Made by a program: the position numbers and the translations under genes. This document shows, in pieces, positions 49,266 to 59,442 of a stretch of 64,000 nt of DNA (positions are counted from its first letter, which is position 1; each line of letters opens with the position of its first letter). Under the pieces are notes generated by a model. The model was given only the letters and a program-made list of their open reading frames with translations. It was not told the origin of the DNA and did no database searches. This stretch comes from Combretum micranthum (Eukaryota > Streptophyta > Magnoliopsida > Myrtales > Combretaceae), in the NCBI GenBank assembly GCA_024138025.1, contig JAMXBD010001090.1:62001-126000 (forward strand). Reading direction: 5' to 3'.

Positions 49266-50894
49266 ATGGCTTCCAAAAGATTCGAAAGACTTAAACAAAA
49301 ATCCTTTAAGTCAAATACCTCCAAATCTCCAGTCGTTATCGAGGAAGACAGTATGGACAAGACCTACACACCATCTCCCTCAAAAGGTTCTCAAGAACAT
49401 TCTGTAGAACCCTCAACACCTAAATCCCCAAAACCTTCTTCTTCGACACCAACTTCTGGTATTTCTTCGAAAAGGAAAAGAGTTGAGAAGTCAGAAGATA
49501 AAGAAAAATCGAAAAAGGTTACCATCTTGAAAAAGAAAAGCAAGGATGTTGTTTCTAAATCAACCTCTGGTCAGAGTTCTGCCGCAAGAGTTACGGGAAA
49601 AAGAAAGAATGAGGTTAGCTCTAGCAGTTTTATAGATTTGAATTTCTTTTCAAATAATGGTTTTTACTGGGATGAAATTCTCAATCCTATTGGTTGCATG
49701 GGTTTATGTTCTATTCAAGTAACAATTTTTGGAGAATGTATCAAAGAATTTTATGCGAATCTTAAGATTACAGACGACAATAGGTTAAAATCAAGAGTTT
49801 GTAATCAAAAAGTGATATTTGGAAGAAAAGATGTGATTCAATGTTTTGACATGGTTGATGTAAATGATGATCCTGAGGTAGTAAATATGAACAAGAATGC
49901 ACTCTTTGCAGCTATAAATGGAGGATTAGAAATGGATTATGGTAAAGAGGCAATGATTATTGATTTTGAGTTGTATCCAAGAATTCTACACAAAATCATC
50001 ATAAAATGTTTATGTCCTAGAAAAGGAAGTAGCACATCCATGTCTATAGAACATGCACAGATCATTTTTGCCATCATGAATGACAAGAAATTGGATATGG
50101 CTACAAGAGTTATAGATAAGATATGGAGGAATAAGGACAGTTTGATTTTTGGAAGTGTTCTGATGAAGATGTTTGAATTCAAAAAGATTAAGTTATCAGC
50201 TAGTTCTAGTGAACCTTTGAAGTTAAAACGGCTTGGCAAGGAAGTTTTCCATCACATGTCCATATATGTAAAAAATTTTCTTTGGTATGCCAATGACGGA
50301 TCACATTTTGTGCATCTTCGGAACAAAAACAAAGCAGTTCCAAAGATGGCTTCTCTTGCTCAAGAACTAGAACCTCCATCAGAACCTTCTGGATCCAAAC
50401 TAACTTCTGAGAAAACCTCTGAACACGCTACTGCAAGTAGGAACAAAGCTAGTTTGAGTGATTTAGATCTTGAATCTGTCAAAAGTTTGATCAAAGATAC
50501 AATAAAGGAAGAAATGGTATTGATTCAAAATTTGCAGAAAGAAAAATTAGATCAACACAGATACGAATTTAGAAAAACTATTCAAAATGTTGAAAGAGAA
50601 CTAAATCTTCTCCGAACTCTTTTTGATGAGTTCAGTGGTAATGTGAAAGACGATATAAATCGTAATGTCACAGCATTTGACAAACTGGAGCAAATGAGAA
50701 AAGTTGGAGATTTGGTCATCAAATGGTTTGATCAATTAGATGTTAAATCTGCAAAATCAACTCAAGCGGTCAAGAATCTCCAAGGGGAAATTCAGATGTT
50801 CTTGAAAGATCAATTTCCACATTACATCCGACCAGGACCAGCTATCATTGACTTAGACACTTCTCCTACAAAAGCTGCCACCTCTTCAAAATAA
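49266..50894 (+). CDS. SIRE2 env-like ORF, intact 542 codons
   Basis: An open frame from ATG at 49266 to TAA at 50892-50894, located between pol and the 3' LTR as in other Sireviruses. Residues 1-115 are Ser/Lys/Pro-rich. Residues about 118-370 carry the 'putative plant transposon protein' type domain (FIDLNFFSNNGFYWDEI, GRKDVIQCFDMVDVN, ILHKIIIKCLCPRKGS). Residues about 395-520 are charged and probably coiled coil (EEMVLIQNLQKEKLDQ). No signal peptide or transmembrane span is visible, so an envelope role is doubtful. SIRE1 and SIRE3 carry broken relatives with a different C-terminal half. It is the longest intact frame in the window. Confidence 0.85.
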   Translation: MASKRFERLKQKSFKSNTSKSPVVIEEDSMDKTYTPSPSKGSQEHSVEPSTPKSPKPSSSTPTSGISSKRKRVEKSEDKEKSKKVTILKKKSKDVVSKSTSGQSSAARVTGKRKNEVSSSSFIDLNFFSNNGFYWDEILNPIGCMGLCSIQVTIFGECIKEFYANLKITDDNRLKSRVCNQKVIFGRKDVIQCFDMVDVNDDPEVVNMNKNALFAAINGGLEMDYGKEAMIIDFELYPRILHKIIIKCLCPRKGSSTSMSIEHAQIIFAIMNDKKLDMATRVIDKIWRNKDSLIFGSVLMKMFEFKKIKLSASSSEPLKLKRLGKEVFHHMSIYVKNFLWYANDGSHFVHLRNKNKAVPKMASLAQELEPPSEPSGSKLTSEKTSEHATASRNKASLSDLDLESVKSLIKDTIKEEMVLIQNLQKEKLDQHRYEFRKTIQNVERELNLLRTLFDEFSGNVKDDINRNVTAFDKLEQMRKVGDLVIKWFDQLDVKSAKSTQAVKNLQGEIQMFLKDQFPHYIRPGPAIIDLDTSPTKAATSSK

Positions 50895-51027
50895 TCAATC
50901 CTCAAACCCTTTTAATTTTTTAAGACATCTTTTCTGGTTATTTTAAGACTTTCTTCATTATGTGTTTTTTACATTTTCTCTTTATATTTCTCTTATGCAT
51001 TTTCTCAGGGGGAGAATTTTTTGATGA

Positions 51028-51045
51028 TAACAAAAAGGGGGAGAA
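51028..51045 (+). other. SIRE2 upstream polypurine tract copy
   Basis: ACAAAAAGGGGGAGAAA after GATGATA, a duplicate of the LTR-adjacent tract; another short GGGGGAGAA lies near 51009. Confidence 0.7.
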
Positions 51046-51208
51046 ATGTGTTATGTGTTGAATGAATGCTATGATGAATGCTATGTTGAATGAAAGCTAT
51101 GGATGCTGTTTGTGTTGTGAACCGGATGAATGCTGTACGTGTGATAGGGCAATTAAAAGTGTGCTAATGATGATGCTTAATATTGATTCGTTTTGTTTTG
51201 TCATCATC

Positions 51209-51222
51209 AAAAAGGGGGAGAA
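51209..51222 (+). other. SIRE2 polypurine tract
   Basis: AAAAAGGGGGAGAA directly precedes the 3' LTR. Confidence 0.85.
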
Positions 51223-52869
51223 TGTTGGAATTATTCTAATATGATTTTGATGATGACAAAAGATGAAATTTAATTGATATATCTATCTTATTAGTTTCGA
51301 ATATGTTTAATATTGTTTGGAATATTATTTGATTTTCCATAGTTAAGAATCTTCATTTTGATGATAATTATATAGACAAAAGCAAGTTCAGAATTTTCAT
51401 CTTACACGAAAATAAAGCATGATCAAGTTTTATTAAAGTCAGAAGGAAAATTAGAAGTTATGCTTAAGCTTTGATGATGTTAGTCAGAAGTTTCTTCAGA
51501 ACCTTAGGAAATGAAAAATAAGTTTTCGGAAGTAAGAAATACGTTAGTCAGAAGATGTTTCAGAACCTTCAGCTATGAAAAATAAGTCTGTCAGAAGTTG
51601 TTTCAGATTTGTTAGGTTTAATACGAAATTTTCCAGATTTGCCTATATTGTTTAAAATTATGATATTTTTAATACCCAGCTCCGCTTGTCAAGTATATTT
51701 GGGTAATATACTTGATGTGTTTCATTTAAGTTGGATTTGATATCATGGGATTTTTTTAACAAAGTTTTATTGAAAGTTATTTACATATCAAAGTTATTCT
51801 TGGAGCTTATTGCCTTCGGAAATTAAAGATCGAGTATTAAGGATTGAATGAGACAAGACAAAAGTTTGTTTAAGATATATACAAATATCTTGAAAGATAA
51901 GGTTGATATGATTTATTGGATAAGACATGATACATGTTATTTTGTTATTATCCTTATCGGATAAATAACATAATCCAGATTTTATGGGACTAAAATTCAG
52001 CAAATATCTTGGAACTTATTCAAAGGAAGTTGACAAGAGAAGATCACGCATAAACAAGAAGAATATCAAGAAGAAGATTATGCTATATCTCGTTCAAATC
52101 AAAAGAGGAGATCACGGACTTCCAGTTTATTTCAATAAGATATTCTCAACAAATTGCAACAAACAAAATCTCAACAACACTTATCATATGATTTGTTTAC
52201 CGAGGAAGAAGCGGCTGGATTTTTTTTTTTTTTTTTATAAGATGAAACAGATTCTTGTCAAGATACATGGGATATGATATCATCTTATCAAACAAGTTTT
52301 TATGGACGTGAAAGATAAGGAACATTATATATAGAAATATTAATATACACAGCGTGCAAGAAATTTTTTTTAAGGAAAAACAACCGACTTTGCCCTCGTA
52401 CAATCTTAAAAAATTCGAATTAGTGCATATACTTTTTATTGTATCTTTCTACTTAGCTTTTATAGAAGGAACGTGTTGTTACCTTCTTGAGTGATAGTTC
52501 TTTTACAAGTTTAGACTTTGTAGATCGATTGTAGCTGGAAGACAGCTGTGAGAATCGAGCAGAGAGATTTGTACAAGCTTGTAATTGGAATTGATTTGAT
52601 ATAGTGAAACACAACCGTAGGATAACGGGGATCCCGACGTGGAGCTGGAAGAGTGGACTGACACACAAGGCGGAACCACTATAAATCTTTTGCCTGATCT
52701 TCTTATCTCTTCACTATTTATATTTCAGCAATTTATTTTATAGCAGTTTAATTGTTCATATTGTTCTTGTTTATTAAAATCAAAGGGGATTGTTTTAAAG
52801 AAGGCAAAAATCTTTAATTTCTGAAATAATCAATTCAACCCCCCTTCTTGATTATTTTCGAGACCTATA
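51223..52869 (+). repeat. SIRE2 3' LTR
   Basis: Near-copy of 43521-45105. It contains a segment (about 52316-52388) not in the 5' LTR, which has a 13-base stretch there instead. It ends GAGACCTATA where the 5' copy ends GGACCTACA. Confidence 0.93.
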
Positions 52870-53465
52870 GTTTTGTGTAATAAAATTCAAATTTAATAAG
52901 TAATTTAAGTAGTAAAAGTTGTATTGGAAAAGAAATGTAAGGAAGATGATGTGAGAATGTAAGAATTGGTTGTAAGGATGTAAGAATAAGGTATGGGTGG
53001 TTGTACTTGATGAATAGTGTAAAAGAAATCAAAAAGTTGATTAGACAATTAAATTATCAGTAGTAATGAAAATATGATAAAAGGCTATAATTGTAATTTT
53101 TATAACTTGAACAATTATTATAATTATATTTTTGAATTTCTTATTAAGTTTCGATTCTAATGAGTCTTATATATTATTTTTTCTATTTCCGAATCCCGAG
53201 GACCGGTTTTTGAGAATAGATCTCGATCGGTTTCGAAATGAATGAGTTGTTCTGAATTCTGACCTTTTATGTTTTGATAAATTATTTAGGGCTATATTAT
53301 AGATCAAACTCCTTTTTATTGTTCCGGGGATTTGTTCTTGGGATTGCCGAACATAGGGATTCCAGGTCCAACTGGTCCAGGGGTATTCTTTTAGGGTTTC
53401 GATCTCCGGTTCTAATCTCCGAATCCAAATTCAGGTTGTTAAGAAAACGATGGCTTACCACCCCT
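52870..53465 (-). mobile_element. Family-A LTR A4, terminal segment
   Basis: It resumes after SIRE2, collinear with about 3111-3560 of the copy at 1-3677 (for example AATTTAAGTAGTAAAAGTTG at 52902). The end is degenerate; GATGGCTTACCA near 53449 is the last alignable word. Confidence 0.6.
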
Positions 53466-53539
53466 TGAAATGAACCGTAATCATTTAGACTCTTTCCAAA
53501 CAGAACCACAAACCAAACCAAAATATCAAAGAACCATTT

Positions 53540-53573
53540 TTTGCTGTTTGGTTCGGTTCAATGAACACTCTTA
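53540..53573 (-). repeat. hAT right terminal inverted repeat and subterminal motif
   Basis: GTTTGGTTCGGTTCAATGAA followed by CACTCTTA. Its complement begins TAAGAGTGTT, against TAGGAGTGTT at the left end. Further GAACC-type words lie at 53500-53535. Confidence 0.6.
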
Positions 53574-55249
53574 ATTGTTGTCCATTTAATTTGGCCCAAG
53601 GCTTCTTTATGATTAAAATTAAAGCTTTATTAAGCCCACACTACTTTTATTTGACACCATATACCTTTTAATATTACAATTTTTATATTATTTATTACTA
53701 TTTTTTTTCTTTTTATTTTTACTTCAATTTTTTTATATATTTTTATTTATTTATTTACTTTTTTTTGAAGTAATTTGTGCGCTTAATACAAATTTAATTT
53801 TTCTTATAAATTAGAGTCTTAAGTGGTGTCTGCATCTATTTTTCATCTTCAAATATCTCATATAAAACTGCCGGAATAACTTTTGGAAAAATTTATGCAA
53901 GAATTCTATTCTACTTTTATCTGAAACTACTGATGAGAATTTGTCAAACAGTTCTGCTTAGAATCTTAGATTTCGTACGTTTTGAATAAACTTCTGTTAA
54001 TTTATCCCATACTCATTAACACTTTATTAAATAATATTTAATTTTTTTGTTATCATCAAAACTTATGTACGAAGAACGTAACACATTTATATAATATTAT
54101 GGTACACAATGCACGTGCACATGTATTTTGCAAAATCAAGTTGTCATAGAATGTTTTACGTTACTTATATAGATTCAACAATTAAACCTATACATTGTTC
54201 TGGCATGCACTGGTAACTTCTTTAATGATACATAATATAAGATGATTAGTATTTTTTTTCCAAACTTTACCATTACATCTATGATTTACTATTGCATTAG
54301 TATGTTTATTGATTTTAATACCGTTTATCCATAATTTTTTTTCGATTGACTGAATATTTTATTTAAATATTTTATATTTGCACTTTTTTTATATCATTGT
54401 AATTAATTTTTTCACATGCATCTAAGAGTTTTTAGACTCCATATCTTATCATCTTTTATAATTATTCAAACGCCTTTCAATAATATATCAAATTCTAATA
54501 CAATTAATTAATAAAGATTTTACTGGAGAAAGTTATTGACATTTAATAGAAATAGTTTTTTTAATTTATTTCACTATCTCTATAAATTTTAATACGTGAT
54601 AATCATTGATTATAAAGATATATAAATTTATGATGATCTCTCAAGGTATAATTCATTATCTTGTATTTTGAAGAAAATATATTCTATTAGTATATATAAT
54701 ATTCACTAGGCAATATTACATAACATAGAAAAGTCTTATATTGTTATATAAAAATTCAATAAATAAATCAGATCCTTTAGTTTGGTATGCACTTGGTGAC
54801 TTCTTTGAGGAAACATATATAAATGATGGTGAACATATATTTTTATAAAATCTAATTCAACAAATACATTCATTTTGTTCTACTATAATTGACGTGTATG
54901 ACTTAATACATATCTCTTTTCTTTAAGTATTTCAATACTTGTATGTATATAAAAATTAAATAGACTCATTGCTTTTCATTCTTAATTGAGATTTAACAAT
55001 TTATGCAATGATAGCAAGACACGATAACAGAGGATAAGAGAGTTCAAGCCTAGATTTATCATGAAGTTTAGACCACAAACTTTGTGGACATCAATACCTA
55101 TAATTAAAGACTTTATATATGCTATATATATAATCACTTAACAACATACTCACAAGAAGCCACACTATATTTAAAAATATGCAATTACAAGAGTAGTGCC
55201 TCTAACAAAGTAGCAACTTCCTAACATAGCACCACTCGAAGTTTCTCAA
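53574..55249. other. AT-rich sequence outside the hAT element, no gene seen
   Basis: Long T-rich and AT-rich stretches with many stops in all frames. Two diverged similar stretches (around 54201-54240 and 54783-54825: GGYATGCACT-type start, then GTAACTTCTTT or GTGACTTCTTT) hint at an old duplication. Confidence 0.4.
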
Positions 55250-55618
55250 TTATGCGAATGCAAATGATGAGTAGAAGACAAACTCAATAAATGATTGATC
55301 ACACTTTGTTCTATTGCAATTTAATAGCTCTAAAAAATTGTCCTTGCAATAATCAAATCTAATGGCTAGCTTTATGACTGCAAGTGAGTCAAAAGGGTAA
55401 CTACGCAATGAGATCATTTGTGGAACCCTCAAATTCTGCAGTATTGGCATGGAACTTGCACTTATACCAACGAGGTAGTTGAGTCCTAACCTGCATGATG
55501 ACTTCTTGAACATATAAAGAAAAGCACAAACACACACACACATATATGCAAAATCAATGTCATTATCATTATTCGATCTTTTTAAAACATGACTTGTCAA
55601 TTTGATGGGATTAATCAA
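55250..55618 (-). CDS. Unrecognised 122-codon ORF, possible exon remnant
   Basis: The minus-strand frame ends FIEFVFYSSFAFA. A plausible 3' splice site (TGCAG then GTTAGGACTC) lies within it at about 55490, so the part from GLNYLVGISASS onward could be a terminal exon. The residue mix is less low-complexity than other chance frames here. I recognise no domain, and no neighbouring exon could be identified. Chance is a real alternative. Confidence 0.2.
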   Translation of the reverse strand: MINPIKLTSHVLKRSNNDNDIDFAYMCVCVCAFLYMFKKSSCRLGLNYLVGISASSMPILQNLRVPQMISLRSYPFDSLAVIKLAIRFDYCKDNFLELLNCNRTKCDQSFIEFVFYSSFAFA

Positions 55619-57099
55619 GACACAGATTATTCCAGATTAAGCTTAAATTCAATGATTAATTCTTTAAGTTAATTGTTTAGTTTTGTTTTCATTAAAAACA
55701 ATTTATTGTCTACTTGGTTCAACAAATAGATTTATAATAAGAGAACACTTGGGTATATGCCTAATAATTAGTGCCAATAGGTCATATTTCATATGAGTTT
55801 AAACAAGTCTGTATTTAGAGAACTCAACACAACCCATTTATTGATCATGTATGGAGATGTAAACCCAAAGTTGGACCATTTTAATAAACATATTTTGTAT
55901 TTAGGTTAGTTTGCCTATTGTTGATAAATCTAAAAATATAAAACTGTAATTACTATATCTACTAAAAAAAAAATTATATAGGAGCTTATATAGTCTACAG
56001 GAAAAAAAAAAAAACTTAAACTTGGTTGTTACAATAAGTTATAATGAGTTAGAAGTTATCAATGATGTAAAGTTCAATGAAATATTAAAATATGAACCAT
56101 CTAATTTCTACATCATATATCACAATAAATTGCACCATAAACTAATTGGGTATTAATTCAAACATAAAAATTTATGGGATCTTCTATATAAGCTCTTTAA
56201 GTGAGAACGTAGAAGAATCTATAGAGAAATATATTGATAATTTAAATATTATAGATATGATACTTAAAGGATTAACAAAGATAGTTTATTATCTATTCTT
56301 CTTCTTATATTATTCTCATATCGTAAAAAAAAAAAAAAAAAAAAGAATGTATATGTGAATTTTTAAAATAAATCCATCATTATATAAATTAATATGTAAC
56401 TTTATTTACATGCATAATGTTTAAACAATCTATGTACTAAAGCTATAACAAACAACAAAAGACTCAAAACCACATTTCATAGACTCAAAAATAGGAGTCA
56501 TGTATCAAAACTGCTAAGTTCAAAAAATATGTTGACTTTAAAAGAAAATAAATAATTTAACTGTAGTCAAACATGATGAAGTTTTTTTATCTTAATCGAA
56601 AATTTTTAAGATCCAAAAATGTACTACTAATATATTTTCTACTATAACTAGATTGTCCCATAAATGAAGTCACTAATTAATATAATACTCAAATACACAA
56701 TTAAATATATAAATTGAATAACCATAATTCTCAAATTTATATTTTACACATGAGTGTTAAAGCATTTGTGCATGATTTTGAGCATGATATATGTGATTTG
56801 TGTTAATATATGATATATGTGTTATATTAATGTATATATATTGAAATATCTTAGTGTGAATAATTATTATGTCTATGAATTGTAAGCGTAATGAAGTGTA
56901 TGAAAATTTGTTTAAAACAAATTAAATATGCTCAATATATATTCCCAAACTTAACAGAAAATTTTGGACAAAAACAAGCCCCAAATACATTGATTTTTGG
57001 CCCAAAATCAAGCCTAAACCCATGCAAATCAAAGTCCACATTATGGCAGCCCCTAAAGTCAACTTTTAGATAAGAATAAGCCTCAATTTTGAATAAAAA
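55619..57099. other. AT-rich sequence, no gene seen
   Basis: Contains a 20-base A run at 56325-56344 and TATATG-rich sequence around 56780-56830. Small open frames have no recognisable content. Confidence 0.4.
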
Positions 57100-57699
57100 A
57101 GACACTTTCCAATGCAAACCCAAAAACCACATGAATTTTTCCTTTCCTCCTTTATATGTTGTCTTCTCTTTGTCCTCAAACCTTGCACTCCAAGCTCATA
57201 TCAAGGTAAAGACCCAAAGTTTAAGTGATTTTTAACAAAACTTAAAGCTTCTTAGGGTATGTGTTTGTTATGATAAAAGTATATTTGTTAGTTTGAGTTT
57301 TTTTGTGACGTGGAGTTCATGCCATTAATTGAGTCAAATGAGTTTTGATGATTTACATGTGTTAGTTATGTATTGAATGAATAGCTTAATTGTTTATAAG
57401 TCATTATTTGTGCTTAGTAAGTGACAAGTAGTGTTAGAGTGAATGAAGTTGGGAATGAGTAGAGTTGAGATAGGGAAGAATGGATTGGCTAAATGAAGGG
57501 TTGAATGAGGATTTGTATTTGAATTGGTAAATATAGATGTTTGATCAGTTTGAGGTGAAGATTGTGCGTGTTAAAAGAAGTTAGAAAATATATAGGTTGA
57601 AGTTTGACGTTAGAAATGCGTTTGAAGGAAGTTTGGAAATGAAAAATGTGGTAAAAAGTTATGCTTTCGAAATAGGGAGGTTTGCAATTTTTCGAAAAT

Positions 57700-57965
57700 C
57701 TGTGCTGTAGTGTATGCTACCTCAACGCTGCCAGCATAGAGGTCAGCACTGCCGGAGTACAAAGCAGCACTGCCGATGTTAGGGGTATTCACGGGCATGG
57801 ACCGATCCTGTGGAACTCTTAGATTTTTGAATAAATTTGTTTTACAGTCTACACCGGCTCAACGCTACCGGCGTAGACCACAACGCTGCCAACGATAGCA
57901 AGTGTAGAATTTTTGGTGCAGACTACACCACCTTAACACTGCCAACGTTGGAGGTTGGCGTATCC
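57700..57965. repeat. GC-rich hairpin repeats (CAACGCTGCC / CCGGCGTAGAC type)
   Basis: Several copies of CAACGCTGCC- or CACTGCC-type words. GTCTACACCGG at 57847-57857 and CCGGCGTAGAC at 57868-57878 pair with one mismatch around a 10-base loop. Another stem (TATGCT / AGCATA) flanks the unit at about 57715, and CCAACGTTGG at 57941 is a palindrome. Confidence 0.75.
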
Positions 57966-58128
57966 CCTGTTGTTTTCTCATTTTCAAAACTTATTCAAAC
58001 ATCTTTCCAAGCTTGACATTTAATCTTTTGATGATTTTATGAGTTTGTATGATAATGTTTGATGTATAAATATCAAGTAAGATCTTGTATGAATATTTAT
58101 TTGAATTTTTCGATCCTTTAACCTAGAG

Positions 58129-58130
<2 letters not shown>

Positions 58131-58170
<40 letters not shown>
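58131..58170. repeat. AC microsatellite
   Basis: About twenty AC units with one interruption (ACATAC). Confidence 0.95.
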
Positions 58171-59442
58171 ACATGGAATAGAGTTAAGGGTATTAATCTA
58201 AGTTACAATTCTTGTAATAGAGATAGATCCTCAGTTGAATACTACCCTGATTCTTGGTTTGACTTAGGTACGCAGTAATGTGTTTGATTCATTGCGTAGG
58301 ATAGGCATGATTAAATTTACCTTAATTTAAGAAAAACTTAAATTGTTTAAATTGATTGTCTATTATGCCGTTGAATCTGGTTCAGGGAACGGCATCTTAC
58401 TCAAATTGGGGGCAAGGTAGTTTAGGTGTTTAGGTTACCATTGTCTTTTTTATAAGACTTTTATAAGTGGCACGGCGGATAGTTGATCGGGTCATTGGTA
58501 TTGACATAACATTTGTTTATTCTTAAGGAGAAATAATATGATTTAATTTAATGTTCATGGAGACACTTGAATTATGTGATATTATGGATTAAGATAAGTA
58601 ATTTTGTGAAACGGCTAAAAACCTTAGAAAAAGATACTTTTTCATTTATGGATATATTGTCTAGGGGATATAAGTCCTCGAACAACTTATATCAACCCCC
58701 TAAGCATCGAGATCGTTACTCAGGATCCCCTTATATCCTTGTTGTCCAAAGTTTGAATATTCCAGTGTTGTTTGACTAACTAAAGATCTTCTAATAACTT
58801 GATGGTTGTTGCATTTACATGTAGTTTAAGCTTGTGTGCCATTCGTATTTGTTTTTGTTACTTGCGTACTAGGCCTTTGGCTTATTATTTCACATTTCAG
58901 GTGTTGATGCTAGTGATGAGTTCTACACTAGTATGGGTTATGGCACGAATTTTGAGGATTTTTTAGATGATTGAGAGGATTAGAGATGACCATGATCTTG
59001 GTGGATCTTTTGTAATAGTATAGATTTTGGTAAACCTATGTGATCGATATTATAGTTTGTTTATCTTTTTTATCTTTTGTAAATGGCTTGTTAATGAGCC
59101 TATGTTTGTAATATCTTAGTATGTGTATGTATATATGTGAATATAACTCTATGTCCTAAAGGTGATGATATATGATTGTTTTAAGTAAATATAATGTTTT
59201 ATCTTTATATAGCTTAAGTTATATTTTTATAGAAATTCTATTAGTTAATAGTTTTAAGATTTGTTTTTATAAGAGATTTAGGTAAACAAATATTTAAACT
59301 GATCCTGGTAATCAACTTTACATATAACACTGCAGGTTATATGTGGTTGGAGATCTAGATTCACCTATTTTAACTATAGGGGTGAGTCCGGGTCTTTACA
59401 TAAACACTCAAAATTTTCACAAAAATTTCACATTAACAAATA

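Larger units (their letters stand above)
43521..52869 (+). mobile_element. SIRE2: full-length but integrase-deleted Sirevirus, 9,349 bp
   Basis: LTRs at 43521-45105 and 51223-52869 begin TGTTGGAATTATTC. GTTTT flanks it at 43516-43520 and 52870-52874. It differs from SIRE1 in LTR sequence and is a separate family. Gag has one 1-base frameshift. Pol lacks integrase, has an altered active site, a stop and a rearranged RNase H. The env-like ORF is intact. It inserted in family-A LTR A4, about 1.5 kb from SIRE1 in LTR coordinates and in the same orientation. Confidence 0.93.
28100..53465 (-). mobile_element. Family-A LTR (A4), minus strand, split by three insertions
   Basis: It begins TGTCATGCCCCAAAAGGTAC, the complement of the family-A 3' end. 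The LTR sequence can be followed, in the order of the copy at 1-3677, through 28100 to about 28294, about 30059-31471, 42052-43520 and 52870 to about 53465. The gaps are the LTR-like insertion and SIRE1 and SIRE2. The distal end is degenerate and seems to lack the last roughly 130 bases. The expected duplication of TCCAC (28095-28099) was not found, consistent with a deletion at that junction. Confidence 0.75.
19869..53573 (-). mobile_element. hAT (Ac-like) DNA transposon, expanded by nested insertions
   Basis: The ends are inverted: TAGGAGTGTT at 19869 and its near-complement ending at 53573 (AACACTCTTA). Both are followed inward by GGTTCGGTT-type subterminal repeats (19882-19901; 53549-53559; also 28079-28088). 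The 8 bases outside, ATTATGGT and ATTGTTGT, match at 6 of 8, as expected for an old hAT duplication. The decayed hAT transposase lies on the minus strand (20655-26148). Removing the solo LTR at 22602-25927 and the LTR complex at 28100 to about 53465 leaves roughly 5 kb, a normal size for an autonomous hAT element. Confidence 0.65.
57100..59400 (+). mobile_element. LTR-like sequence with GC-rich repeats, left end unclear
   Basis: A TTTATATG element (about 57151) precedes a CT-rich leader and a GGTAAAG donor-like site. A long non-coding stretch then ends in GAGTCCGGGTCTTTACA at 59400, the complement of a TGTAAAGACCCGG-type LTR start. The part near 58860-58920 resembles in layout the distal part of family-A LTRs. 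SIRE3 lies 42 bases beyond the end. This is probably a diverged gypsy-type LTR; no target duplication could be placed. Confidence 0.35.

Noticed and set aside
49266..50894. A true envelope glycoprotein in SIRE2
   Set aside because: No signal peptide, transmembrane span or cysteine-rich ectodomain is visible; 'env-like' describes only its position.
54105..54125. Palindrome TGCACGTGCA as a possible Helitron hairpin end
   Set aside because: No CTRR end follows and no Rep/helicase sequence is nearby; too little to support a call.
55250..55618. Assigning a named function to the 122-codon ORF
   Set aside because: No motif was recognised, so it is reported only as a low-confidence unknown.
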